Below are positions 1-7,831 of a stretch of DNA of 34,775 nucleotides, one piece after another. A program made the position numbers and the translations under genes. Position 1 is the stretch's first letter. Each line of letters opens with the position of its first letter. A model generated the notes under the pieces. The model was not told where the DNA came from. It saw only the letters and a list, made by a program, of their open reading frames with translations, and searched no databases. This DNA is from an uncultured Bacteroidia bacterium (lineage in GTDB: Bacteria > Bacteroidota > Bacteroidia > Bacteroidales > F082): assembly GCA_902794155.1 (NCBI GenBank), contig CADBGN010000018.1, positions 1 to 34,775 of the forward strand, in the 5' to 3' direction.

Positions 1-657
1 GACGGTGTGTTCTCGATGGATGGCAACGTCTGCCCGCTCGACAAGATCTATGAACTGGCACAGAAATACAATGCCATGGTGATGGTCGACGAGAGCCACT
101 CCGCTGGCGTGGTCGGTCGCACGGGTCGTGGTGTCACCGAACACTACAACCTCCGTGGCAAAATCGAAATCCTAACTGGTACCCTCGGCAAGGCCTTTGG
201 CGGCGCTATGGGTGGTTTCACCACAGGTCGTAAGGAAATCATCGACATGCTGCGTCAGCGCAGCCGTCCGTACCTCTTCTCCAACTCGATGGCTCCTGGC
301 CTCGTGGCCGCTGGCATCCGTATGTTCGAGATGATGAGCGAGACCAACGCCCTGCAGGACAAGCTGCATGAAAACACAGCCTACTTCATCAAGAAGATGA
401 CCGAGGCTGGCTTCGACTGCAAGCCTTCGCAATCGGCCATCTGCGCCGTGATGCTCTACGACGCCCCGCTGTCGCAGAAGTTTGCTGCCAAGTTGCAGGA
501 AGAGGGCATCTTCGTCACGGGATTCTATTATCCAGTGGTGCCGAAGGGACAGGCCCGTATCCGCGTGCAGGTGAGTGCTGCCCACGAGCGTGAGCACCTT
601 GATAAGTGCATCGCTGCCTTCGTGAAGATTGGTAAAGAACTGGGAATTTTGAAATAA
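1..657 (+). CDS. kbl: 2-amino-3-ketobutyrate CoA ligase (glycine C-acetyltransferase), 3' part
   Basis: This PLP-dependent enzyme cleaves 2-amino-3-ketobutyrate with CoA to glycine and acetyl-CoA, the second step of threonine breakdown. The reading frame is open from base 1, so the gene starts upstream; the visible 218 residues are a little over half of the roughly 400 usual for the family. Seen: the DGVFSMDG segment, then MVDESHSAGVVG with the Asp and His that contact PLP in alpha-oxoamine synthases, then LTGTLGKAFGG, whose Lys (codon 190-192) is the expected Schiff-base lysine. The C-terminus is complete. A GTG at 7 is internal and should not be taken as a start. The next gene is a threonine dehydrogenase, which supplies its substrate, and this favours kbl over the related 8-amino-7-oxononanoate synthase or serine palmitoyltransferase. 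Confidence 0.95.
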   Translation, partial: DGVFSMDGNVCPLDKIYELAQKYNAMVMVDESHSAGVVGRTGRGVTEHYNLRGKIEILTGTLGKAFGGAMGGFTTGRKEIIDMLRQRSRPYLFSNSMAPGLVAAGIRMFEMMSETNALQDKLHENTAYFIKKMTEAGFDCKPSQSAICAVMLYDAPLSQKFAAKLQEEGIFVTGFYYPVVPKGQARIRVQVSAAHEREHLDKCIAAFVKIGKELGILK

Positions 658-659
658 TG

Positions 660-754
660 CGGAATTAGGAATGAGGAATGCTGAAATCGAAGATTCGACG
701 AGGTCAATGGGGATGAAGCCCTGCGACATTCAGCATTCCTCATTCAGCATTCCG
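660..754. repeat. Inverted-repeat doublet between kbl and tdh
   Basis: The arms at 669-685 and 729-745 are a perfect 17-bp inverted repeat (left arm GAATGAGGAATGCTGAA). An outer 6-bp pair, CGGAAT at 660-665 and ATTCCG at 749-754, flanks it. Within the arms the words GGAAT and GCATTCC recur. About 43 bp separate the main arms. The layout matches REPIN-like doublets (two REP units facing each other). It lies inside what should be a two-gene operon. Confidence 0.75.
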
Positions 755-775
755 AATTAAATATTGGATATTACA

Positions 776-1723
776 ATGAAGAAAATACTTATTGTCGGTT
801 CCGGCGGACAGATCGGAACAGAATTGGTGAAGAAGCTCCGTGCTACCTACGGAAACGAAAACGTGGTGGCCTCGGATCTTCGCCCTTTGACCGGTGAGAT
901 TGTCGAGACTGGTCCTTTTGAGAGAATCGACTCGACGCAGATCATGCAAATCGTCGATGTGGTGAAACGCTACAACATCGACACCATCTATAACCTTGCT
1001 GCCATCCTTTCGGCTACGGCCGAGAAGAACCCCATGCTGGGTTGGAATGTCGGCATTGGCTCGTTGGTGAACTGCCTTGAGACGGCTCGTATCTTCAACT
1101 GCGCTGTCTTCACACCTTCATCCATTGGTGCTTTTGGCGCCAGCACGCCGCACGACAACACACCTCAGGATACCATTCAGCGTCCTAACACCATCTACGG
1201 TGTGACCAAGGTCACGGGTGAGCTGTTGAGCGACTACTACTTCACTCGTTTCGGTGTGGATACCCGTAGCGTCCGTTTCCCGGGTTTGATCAGCAACCTG
1301 ACCCTGCCTGGCGGTGGCACCACCGACTACGCTGTTGAGATCTACTACGCCGCCGTGAAAGGCGAGAAGTTCTACTGCCCCATCAGCAAAGGCACTTACA
1401 TGGATATGATGTACATGCCCGACGCCTTGGATGCCATGGTCGACATTATGGAGGCCGACCCGAGCAAGCTGGTGCACCGCAACTCCTTCAATGTGACGGC
1501 CATGAGCTTCGATCCGGAGATCATCTACAACGCCATCAAGAAGTACTATCCGAACTTCGAGATGGAGTACAAGTTCGACCCGATCCGTCAGGCCATCGCC
1601 GACAGTTGGCCGAACAAGATGGACGACAGCTGCGCCCGCAAGGAGTGGGGCTGGAATCCCAAGTACGACCTCGACAAGATGACGGTCGACATGATCGAGA
1701 CGTTGAAGAAGAAGCTGCTGTAA
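776..1723 (+). CDS. tdh: L-threonine 3-dehydrogenase, short-chain (NAD-dependent epimerase-like) type
   Basis: It oxidises L-threonine to 2-amino-3-ketobutyrate with NAD+, feeding Kbl encoded just upstream. The protein has 315 residues and belongs to the extended short-chain dehydrogenase family, unlike the zinc-dependent medium-chain Tdh of E. coli. Seen: an N-terminal Rossmann motif GSGGQIG (residues 8-14), an acidic residue in SDLRP that suits NAD binding, active-site Ser in TPSSIGAFG (about 113-121), the catalytic pair Tyr141 and Lys145 in YGVTK, and the PGLIS segment. The ATG at 776 is chosen over a TTG four codons earlier because the Rossmann strand then begins directly at MKKILIVG. The gap to kbl is filled by an inverted-repeat doublet. 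Terminator-like hairpins follow. The assignment is strengthened by the kbl linkage. Confidence 0.93.
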   Translation: MKKILIVGSGGQIGTELVKKLRATYGNENVVASDLRPLTGEIVETGPFERIDSTQIMQIVDVVKRYNIDTIYNLAAILSATAEKNPMLGWNVGIGSLVNCLETARIFNCAVFTPSSIGAFGASTPHDNTPQDTIQRPNTIYGVTKVTGELLSDYYFTRFGVDTRSVRFPGLISNLTLPGGGTTDYAVEIYYAAVKGEKFYCPISKGTYMDMMYMPDALDAMVDIMEADPSKLVHRNSFNVTAMSFDPEIIYNAIKKYYPNFEMEYKFDPIRQAIADSWPNKMDDSCARKEWGWNPKYDLDKMTVDMIETLKKKLL

Positions 1724-1742
1724 TAAGTGGCCACAATCAGTG

Positions 1743-1779
1743 GAGGGGCTAAAGTGGCGTTCGCCTGCCCCCTTTTTCG
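1743..1779 (+). terminator. Possible terminator after tdh
   Basis: GGGGC pairs with GCCCC, and an inner GGCG-TT-CGCC hairpin lies between them, followed by a run of five T. This is weaker than the hairpin that follows. Confidence 0.4.
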
Positions 1780-1793
1780 ATTTTCTTGGAAAG

Positions 1794-1834
1794 AACGAAT
1801 AGCGGAGACGGAATGTCTTCGCTATTCGTTTTTT
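1794..1834 (+). terminator. Intrinsic terminator of the kbl-tdh operon
   Basis: The arm at 1794-1808 pairs with 1816-1830 over 15 bp with one G-U pair, and a T-rich stretch follows. It separates the threonine operon from the transposase gene. Confidence 0.85.
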
Positions 1835-1905
1835 ATGGCTGGTTTCGGAAAAACCCATTCAGATTCCCTTTTATGATTACTATTTTATGGTAATCCAAAT
1901 TTTTG

Positions 1906-1913
1906 TATTTTTG
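1906..1913 (+). promoter_or_regulatory. Bacteroidota-type -7 box for the RAYT gene
   Basis: TATTTTTG followed by C fits the TAnnTTTG consensus of the Bacteroidota primary sigma factor. No good TTTG box lies at the expected distance upstream. A start site about 6-8 nt downstream would leave a leader of only about 10 nt before the ATG at 1929. Confidence 0.5.
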
Positions 1914-1928
1914 CGGAAATTCAAAACA

Positions 1929-2555
1929 ATGCCCTACAACCTGCCACAACGAAAATCGCCGCGCGCCCGTTGGCACGATTATTCGGGTGCGGATTATTTC
2001 GTGACATTCTGCACGAAAAACCGTGAATTGTATTTTGGTGATGTTGTGGATGGTCAAATGGCGTTATCTGAAATCGGGCAATGGGCGGTGACACAAATCG
2101 AACAAACAGCGATTATTCGTCAGAATGATGTGGAAATTCCGATGTATATCGTTATGCCCAACCACATTCACCTGATTGTTGTTTCCAATCGGGTTGTCCC
2201 CTGTAGGGACGCATCGAATGCGTCCGCATATAGGGACGCATCGAATGCGTCCGCAGATAATATGCCAGACAATATTTCTGCGGACGCACGCGGTGAAACG
2301 GACGCACGCGGTGCAGCGGACGCACGCCGTGCGTCCCTACAGTTTGGACCGCAATCGGGAAATCTGCCGTCGGTGGTGCGTGGCATCAAATCCGCTGTGA
2401 CGAAATATGCCATTGAACACGACATTCCGTTTGCGTGGCAATCCCGCTACCATGACCATATTGTTCGCAACCAATTGGAAATGAATCGTATTGCTGATTA
2501 TATTGAAAATAACCCAATGCGTTGGGAACTGGATAGGTTTTATAAGAAAAAATAG
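1929..2555 (+). CDS. RAYT-type REP-associated transposase (Y1 HUH family)
   Basis: This single-strand DNA transposase-like protein is related to IS200/IS605 TnpA. It has no visible IS ends, as expected for domesticated REP-associated tyrosine transposases, which handle small palindromic repeats. Seen in 208 residues: the family opening YFVTFCTKNRELYF (23-36), the HUH metal motif in MPNHIHLIV (His79, His81), a probable catalytic Tyr160 on the helix IKSAVTKY, then WQSRYHDHIVR and a YIENNPMRWE ending. The ATG at 1929 is preferred over 1887 because a -7 box lies between them and homology starts there. Residues about 91-138 are an Ala/Asp/Arg-rich insert encoded by a repeat doublet (2201-2342), between the HUH motif and the catalytic helix. 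The frame is intact, so it may still be active. Confidence 0.88.
   Translation: MPYNLPQRKSPRARWHDYSGADYFVTFCTKNRELYFGDVVDGQMALSEIGQWAVTQIEQTAIIRQNDVEIPMYIVMPNHIHLIVVSNRVVPCRDASNASAYRDASNASADNMPDNISADARGETDARGAADARRASLQFGPQSGNLPSVVRGIKSAVTKYAIEHDIPFAWQSRYHDHIVRNQLEMNRIADYIENNPMRWELDRFYKKK
2201..2342. repeat. REPIN-like repeat doublet embedded in the RAYT coding sequence
   Basis: Perfect 12-bp inverted ends (CTGTAGGGACGC at 2201-2212 and GCGTCCCTACAG at 2331-2342) enclose the element. The left half has two 25-bp direct copies starting at 2204 and 2231. The right half has three copies of CGGACGCACGC(G/C)GTG at 2281, 2299 and 2317, with a period of 18. The palindrome GGACGCACGCCGTGCGTCC lies at 2318-2336. 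Translation gives DASNASA and DARG-type repeats. Confidence 0.85.
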
Positions 2556-2581
2556 CAAATGTGTTTTTACCTTTATAAATT

Positions 2582-3163
2582 ATGCTCTCCAACCTAAAAA
2601 AATACCATATCATCCTCGCGTCCAAATCCCCGCGCCGGCAGGAACTTTTGCGTGGCATGGGTGTCAATTTTGAGATTTTGACCAAGGAAACGCCAGAAAA
2701 CTATCCAAACGATCTGCCCTTGGATGAAGTGCCGAAATACCTCAGCCTGCAAAAGTCGTTGGCTTTCAAGGATGATGAATTGCCTGCTGATTACCTGTTG
2801 ATTACCTCCGACACCGTCGTTATTTGCCAAGGCGAGATCTTGGGCAAGCCGAAGGATAGGGAAGACGCAGCAAGGATGCTTGAACTGCTTTCGGGCAAGA
2901 CACACCATGTGGTGACGGGCGTCACGGTGCGCTCGGCGGAGAAGACGGAATCTTTTGCGGTGCGGTCCAATGTGACCTTTGCCCAATTGGATGCGGAAGA
3001 AATTGACTATTACATCGAGCATTGCAAACCTTATGACAAGGCGGGTGCCTACGGCATCCAGGAGTGGATTGGCTATGTGGGCATCAGCGGGCTGGAAGGC
3101 TCTTTCTACAATGTGATGGGACTGCCGACGCGGAAATTGTATCAATGCTTGAAAAGCTTCTGA
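2582..3163 (+). CDS. maf: Maf-like nucleoside triphosphate pyrophosphatase (dTTP/UTPase type)
   Basis: This house-cleaning enzyme hydrolyses non-canonical or excess NTPs (dTTP/UTP in the YhdE branch) to the monophosphate and pyrophosphate, in the cytoplasm. The 193 residues match the usual length. Seen: the N-terminal signature ILASKSPRRQELL (11-23), the catalytic-Asp segment TSDTVV (Asp77) followed by GEILGKP, then GKTHHVVTG, and the C-terminal YDKAGAYGIQ and GSFYNVMGLP, which place it in the YhdE rather than the YceF branch. It starts 26 bp after the RAYT stop; a weak TACCTTTA box at about 2566 could serve as -7. It is followed 34 bp later by surE, probably with its own promoter. Confidence 0.93.
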   Translation: MLSNLKKYHIILASKSPRRQELLRGMGVNFEILTKETPENYPNDLPLDEVPKYLSLQKSLAFKDDELPADYLLITSDTVVICQGEILGKPKDREDAARMLELLSGKTHHVVTGVTVRSAEKTESFAVRSNVTFAQLDAEEIDYYIEHCKPYDKAGAYGIQEWIGYVGISGLEGSFYNVMGLPTRKLYQCLKSF

Positions 3164-3180
3164 GTTTTTTGTTATTTTTG
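3149..3180 (+). promoter_or_regulatory. Probable promoter of surE
   Basis: TTG at 3149-3151 and TATTTTTG at 3173-3180 are separated by 21 bp and fit the Bacteroidota -33/-7 pattern. The predicted start lies about 10 nt before the surE ATG at 3198. The -33 half overlaps the end of maf. Confidence 0.5.
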
Positions 3181-3197
3181 CAAAATATTGTTGTGCG

Positions 3198-4052
3198 ATG
3201 AATAAAAAGCGCCCACAAATATTGATTACCAACGATGATGGCTATGCCGCCAAAGGCCTGCGCAAGCTGGTCACACTGATGCGCACGCTCGGCGACGTGG
3301 TGCTCATTTCGACGGATGAGGTGATGTCGGCTAAAAGCCATTCCTGTACCATCCGCGAAAGGCTCTATGTCCGTCTCGTTCATGAGGAGGAAGGTTTCAA
3401 GGAGTACCGCTGCAACGGCACGCCCGTCGACTGCGTGAAGCTCGGTTACCAGAAGCTGATGCCGACGCCACCTGATTTGGTCGTCTCGGGCATCAACCAC
3501 GGGATGAATGCTGCCACTACGGTGGTCTATTCGGGCACCATCGGCGCCGTCATCGAGGCCTGCATGAACGGCTTGAACGCCATCGGATACAGTCTTTTCA
3601 GCCTCAATCCTGATGCTGACTTCGACCACCTTGATACGGCCATCCTTGAAATCACGCAAAAAGTACTGAAAGAAGGCTTGCCCAAAGGTGTCTGCCTCAA
3701 TGTGAACTTTCCCAAACGCTGTGAGGAGCCTATGAAAGGCATCAAGGTGTGCCGACAAGCAGCTTGCCGTTGGGTGGAGTATTTCAAGGACCAATATGAC
3801 GAAAACGGGCAACAGTTTTACGACCTGGAAGGCACCTTTGAGAGTGACGACGTCACGCCCGACACCGACCTTTGGGCTTTGCAAAACAACTACATCTCGG
3901 TGGTCCCGACTTGTTTCGATTGGACGGCGCATTCGCAGATTAAACCGATGAAAGAATTTGAAAACTTAACTATTGACGCGAGACTTCGAGACACGAGACG
4001 CGAGACTATGGATAGTCCCGTGTCCCGCAGTCCCGTGTCCCGTGTCAAATAA
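3198..4052 (+). CDS. surE: 5'/3'-nucleotidase SurE with a repeat-derived C-terminal tail
   Basis: This metal-dependent phosphatase of nucleoside monophosphates is a survival protein. Seen in 284 residues: the metal-binding motif TNDDG (Asp13, Asp14), a conserved Ser in the EVMSAKSHS loop (41-49), and SGINHGMNAATTVVYSGTIGA with Asn100 as metal ligand. The family core ends near FDWTAHSQIKPM. The last roughly 27 residues, rich in Arg, Ser and Asp, are encoded by an inverted repeat (3978-4048) that overlaps the stop codon, so this tail is probably not part of the ancestral enzyme. A small membrane protein gene follows 7 bp after the stop. Confidence 0.92.
   Translation: MNKKRPQILITNDDGYAAKGLRKLVTLMRTLGDVVLISTDEVMSAKSHSCTIRERLYVRLVHEEEGFKEYRCNGTPVDCVKLGYQKLMPTPPDLVVSGINHGMNAATTVVYSGTIGAVIEACMNGLNAIGYSLFSLNPDADFDHLDTAILEITQKVLKEGLPKGVCLNVNFPKRCEEPMKGIKVCRQAACRWVEYFKDQYDENGQQFYDLEGTFESDDVTPDTDLWALQNNYISVVPTCFDWTAHSQIKPMKEFENLTIDARLRDTRRETMDSPVSRSPVSRVK
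3978..4048. repeat. Inverted repeat overlapping the surE 3' end
   Basis: The left half is a string of CGAGAC words and the right half a string of GTCCCG words. The two halves, each about 33 nt, are imperfect inverted copies separated by a 5-6 nt loop (ATGGAT). Mismatches are mostly A/G differences, which give G-T pairs on one strand. The repeat encodes the SurE tail. Confidence 0.65.
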
Positions 4053-4059
4053 TACATTT

Positions 4060-4332
4060 ATGAAAATCAAAGATAACTTTTGGCTTGGATTGTTGATCGG
4101 AGCGGCCAGCTTCGGACTGTTTTTCCTGTTGTTGAGCCTTGTCAATTGGGAGTCGCTGGGCATTTTTGCCAACCGCGCGCCTTTCCTTTTGGCCTTCATC
4201 CCTGGGGTTATCCTATTCAGGATGATGATGGTGAAATGGAATCTTGAAAAGATGGGAAAAGGTGTGCTGGCGGTCACGGTTGTCGGTATGCTGTTGGTGT
4301 TCTTCCTTGTTAAATCAGTTGTAAACCCATGA
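4060..4332 (+). CDS. Small three-helix membrane protein, function unknown
   Basis: A 90-residue protein with three hydrophobic segments: about 7-28 (FWLGLLIGAASFG...), 38-58 and 68-87. I do not recognise a family. The ATG at 4060 is used because upstream codons in this frame come from the repeat over the surE end. Its last four bases overlap the lpxB start (ATGA), so the two are probably translationally coupled, and the product sits in the inner membrane where LpxB works. A role in lipid A or envelope biogenesis is an inference from position only. Confidence 0.75.
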   Translation: MKIKDNFWLGLLIGAASFGLFFLLLSLVNWESLGIFANRAPFLLAFIPGVILFRMMMVKWNLEKMGKGVLAVTVVGMLLVFFLVKSVVNP

Positions 4333-5453
4333 GGTATTATATCATAGCAGGGGAAGCATCAGGTGACTTACACGCCTCCAACCTTGTCGCCGAAATCAAG
4401 AATAAGGACAAGAAAGCCGAATTCCGTGGTTTTGGTGGCGACCTGATGAAGGCGCAAGGCGTCGACTTGGTGAAGCATTACCGTATGATGGCCTACATGG
4501 GTTTCGTCGAGGTGGCGGTCAACCTGCGCAAGGTGTTGGGCAACATTTCCCTTTGCAAGAAGGATATCTTGGATTATCAGCCCGACGTGGTGATTTTGGT
4601 TGACTATCCCGGCTTCAATTTCCGCATCGCCGATTTCGCTCATGAGAAAGGCTTCAAGGTGGTTTATTACATCTCGCCCCAGTTATGGGCTTGGAAACGT
4701 CGCCGTGTGAAGAAGGTCAAACGCTCGGTGGACAAGATGCTGGTGATCCTGCCATTTGAAGAGGAGTTTTACAAGCGTTACGGCGTGGATGTCACTTATG
4801 TCGGCAACCCGCTGTTGGACGAAATGTCGAAGTTCGGTCAGGCTAACCGATCCATTTTCCTGCGGCGCAATAGTCTGGGTGAGTCGCGCGAGATCATCGC
4901 CATGTTGCCCGGTAGCCGCCGTCAGGAGGTAAAACGTATGCTGCCTGTCATGCTGAAGGTAGTTTCCCATTTCCCGAATTATCAGTTTGTTATCGCTGGT
5001 GTGTCGTCGCTCGACAAATCCTTGTATAAGGATATCATTGGCAATGCGGACGTGTTTTTGGTAGAGAACCAGACCTACGAATTGCTGCAAAACTCCAGTG
5101 CGGCCTTGGTCACCTCGGGTACGGCCACATTGGAGACGGCACTATTCACCGTGCCGGAAGTGGTGTGCTACAAAGCTACCGACTTCTCCTACCGTCTTGC
5201 CAAATGGATGATTAAGGTGAATTTCATCTCATTGGTCAACTTGGTGATGGATAGGGAAGTGGTCAAGGAATTGATTCAAGGTGACCTGACCGAAAACAAT
5301 CTTGTGAGGGAATTGGACCAGTTGCTGCACAACGCCAAGCGTCAACGCAAGTTGTTGGAGGATTATGTCGAACTGAAAGACCGTCTCGGTAATGCAGGTG
5401 CGTCCGAGAGGGCGGCGACGGTTATAATGGCTGAGCTGAAGTCGAAAACATAG
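4329..5453 (+). CDS. lpxB: Lipid-A-disaccharide synthase
   Basis: This GT19 glycosyltransferase joins UDP-2,3-diacylglucosamine and lipid X to form the lipid A disaccharide on the cytoplasmic face of the inner membrane. The 374 residues are close to the E. coli length. Seen: N-terminal GEASGDLHASNL (8-19), the second segment YPGFNFRIA, ISPQLWAWKRRR near residue 118, PGSRRQEV near 193, and the nucleotide-sugar-binding TSGTATLET near 262. It overlaps the small membrane protein gene by 4 bp. The following surface-protein gene begins 8 bp after the stop, so read-through into it is possible. Confidence 0.95.
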   Translation: MRYYIIAGEASGDLHASNLVAEIKNKDKKAEFRGFGGDLMKAQGVDLVKHYRMMAYMGFVEVAVNLRKVLGNISLCKKDILDYQPDVVILVDYPGFNFRIADFAHEKGFKVVYYISPQLWAWKRRRVKKVKRSVDKMLVILPFEEEFYKRYGVDVTYVGNPLLDEMSKFGQANRSIFLRRNSLGESREIIAMLPGSRRQEVKRMLPVMLKVVSHFPNYQFVIAGVSSLDKSLYKDIIGNADVFLVENQTYELLQNSSAALVTSGTATLETALFTVPEVVCYKATDFSYRLAKWMIKVNFISLVNLVMDREVVKELIQGDLTENNLVRELDQLLHNAKRQRKLLEDYVELKDRLGNAGASERAATVIMAELKSKT

Positions 5454-5461
5454 GTATTATT

Positions 5462-7827
5462 ATGGGAAGAAGATTTGCTCTATTGTTGTTATTGCTTGCT
5501 TTAAGCTTTGTTTCGTGGAGTCAAAATTCGACTCAGGGGAAAGAGTTTTGGCTTTCGTTCATGAAAAATGGCTATCAGTATAATGGTACGGAGTGGGTGG
5601 AGACGCAGGTGATGGTTAGCGCAAAACGGGATTGTAGTGGGACGATCAGAAATCCGCGCACTTCGTGGTCAATGTCTTTTACGGTTGAGAGCGGAAGCGT
5701 GGTGGTGCTGCAAATCCCATTGAACCAAGGCTATAATACCGACAATGAGGGCACCCCTTCCAGTTTTGGGTTGCAACTGACAGCTACGGATACCATCTCG
5801 GTTTATACAGCCAACTGTGCCACCAATTCGTTTGATGCCTCGTTTGTGCTTCCTGCTGAAAGCCTCGGTTCGGATTATATCGTTCAGAGCGACAGCCAGT
5901 CGAAGACCCAGGTTGCGTTTCCTGATTACGAAACGAGTGCCTTCCTCATCGTTGCAACGGAGGACAATACTCAAATCGATATTATCCCGTCTGTAAAAAC
6001 CATGATGGTCATCTTGCGGATACTCTTTATTCGGTCAGTTTGGATAAAGGGCAGACTTATTCCATGCGTTCGAACAGCTATTCCGACGAGCGTGACCTCT
6101 CAGGTACAAAGATTAGTGCCCACGATGGCAAGAAAATCGCTGTTTTCAACGGTAATACGCTGACTACCATACCCAATTCGTTTACGGATGGATATGACCA
6201 TATTTTTGAACAGGCGTTGCCCGTGGAGACTTGGGGCCAACAGTTTGCGGTCACAGGCTCATTGAACCGCACGCGTGATTTGGTGAAGGTCACAGCGGGT
6301 CATGACAATGACACTGTGTGGTGTAATGGCCAGTTTCTGACAGTTCTCAATGCTGGACAATCGTATGATTTTTGGCTCTATTCTTCTACAGGAGAACATC
6401 AGTTCGAGGGAGGTACATGTTTTGTCAATACTTCATTGCCGAGTATGGTTTTTCTTTATAACACAACATCTTACGATGCTGAGAATATGTCAATGGAAGA
6501 TGGAGACCCGTCGATGGTGTGGATACCGCCTGTTGAGCAAAAAATCAACGAAATTACTTTCTGCACTTTCAATCATATCAAAGCTACCATCGATTATCAT
6601 TACGTGAATATTGTTGTGGAGACTGAGAGCGTAGGAGATGTGTATTTGGATGGTAATCTGCTTGACCCCAGTCAGTTCCATCCGCTTATTGGCAACGAGG
6701 CCTATTCTTGCGCAAAAGTGCAAATCTCGCATGGCGTTCATCGCCTTTCATGCATGTGGGGACTGATAGCGCATGTCTATGGCTTCGGTAATGTTAAGGG
6801 CTATGCTTATTGTGTGGGCGCCAATGTGTTGGATTTGTCGGGAAGTCTTTTTGTCAATGGACAGGCAAGCCACTTGTATCATGATGGCTTGTACCTTTGT
6901 GTTGGTGAGAGTGCCGATTTCAAGTTGCGTACCAACTATCCTGTGCGGCGCGTGTTTTGGGATTTCGATGACTCTATGATAGAGGGAGGAATGACTGTGA
7001 CGCATGCTTTTGAGCAAGTCGGGGATTTTGTCACTATGGCATGTGTCGAAGGCATTGACGCCTTTACGAATGAGCCAGTTTACGACACGCTATCTTTTAT
7101 TGTGCATGTCGGCCAACCGGAATACCATGATGAGACCCATGTGGTTTGCGATGTGGATGCATTTGATTACTATGGAGTGGAATACACGCAATCGGGATAT
7201 TATGAGCGGATTGGAACCAATATCTATGGCTGTGACAGCATCTACTACCTGCATCTTGATATGGAGTTTACGCCGCATTTTGAGTTTGTCGGTTCTCATT
7301 GGCCCATCGGTGGCACGGAGACGCATATCAGCGTGAACGAATATGCGATTGAACCCATAGAGCCACGAACGCATTTCGACACGGTGCTATGGCAAATCGA
7401 CTGTCCTAACTGGCATGTGGAACCGCATGGCAGCAAAGGCGAGGAGTGTACGCTTTATATCCATTCCTACTTGTTGGAACCTGTTGCCTTGCACGCTTGG
7501 GCCATCAACCGCTGCGACACGGTGCATGAGGAGTTCTTCATCCAGACTTCGTATTACGGCATGGATGATAACGTGCAAGATCCTGGTTTCATGATTGCTC
7601 CCAATCCAACTGATGGCAACGTCAATGTATATTTTGAAGACGTGCAGGGTAAGGCCGAAATTGAGGTTTTCAATAGCATTGGCCAGAAAGTGGATGCTTT
7701 TATTATAGATGAAATCCAAAACCGAGAGATGGCTTATATGATGCCTGATTTTCCTGATGGACTATATTGTTTCGTTGTGAAAATCAAAGGAAGCACTTTG
7801 ATGCGAAAACTCATATTAAAACGCTAG
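5462..7827 (+). pseudogene. T9SS type A cargo protein with IgGFc-binding-like domain, frameshifted
   Basis: Two overlapping frames together read as one surface protein of about 788 residues. The first frame (5462-6163) has a signal peptide (MGRRFALLLLLLALSF...SWSQ) and the start of an IgGFc-binding-protein N-terminal-like domain (QGKEFWLSFM through SAFLIVATEDNTQ). Homology then continues in the -1 frame (DGHLADTLYS, LDKGQTYSM) to 7827. The second part has a PKD-like segment (VFWDFDD...THAFEQVGDF) and ends in a T9SS type A sorting domain (MIAPNPTDGNVNVYF ... DGLYCFVVKIKG ... MRKLILKR). The switch falls at a run of five A at 5995-5999; one more A restores the frame as VKNHDG. A lipoprotein and a barrel gene follow closely. 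It could be a sequencing error, a phase-variable tract or a real pseudogene. Confidence 0.8.
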
Positions 7828-7831
7828 GACT

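Noticed and set aside
1887-1928. Upstream ATG for the RAYT gene
   Set aside because: The -7 promoter box lies between it and the internal ATG, and family similarity begins only after 1929.
2201-2342. CRISPR array in the RAYT gene
   Set aside because: The copies are adjacent palindromic units without unique spacers of constant length, and no cas gene is present.
5990-6010. Programmed -1 frameshifting in the T9SS cargo gene
   Set aside because: Only a single-codon AAA slip is possible; there is no X-XXY-YYZ heptamer in the zero frame and no obvious stimulatory structure. A one-base deletion explains it more simply.
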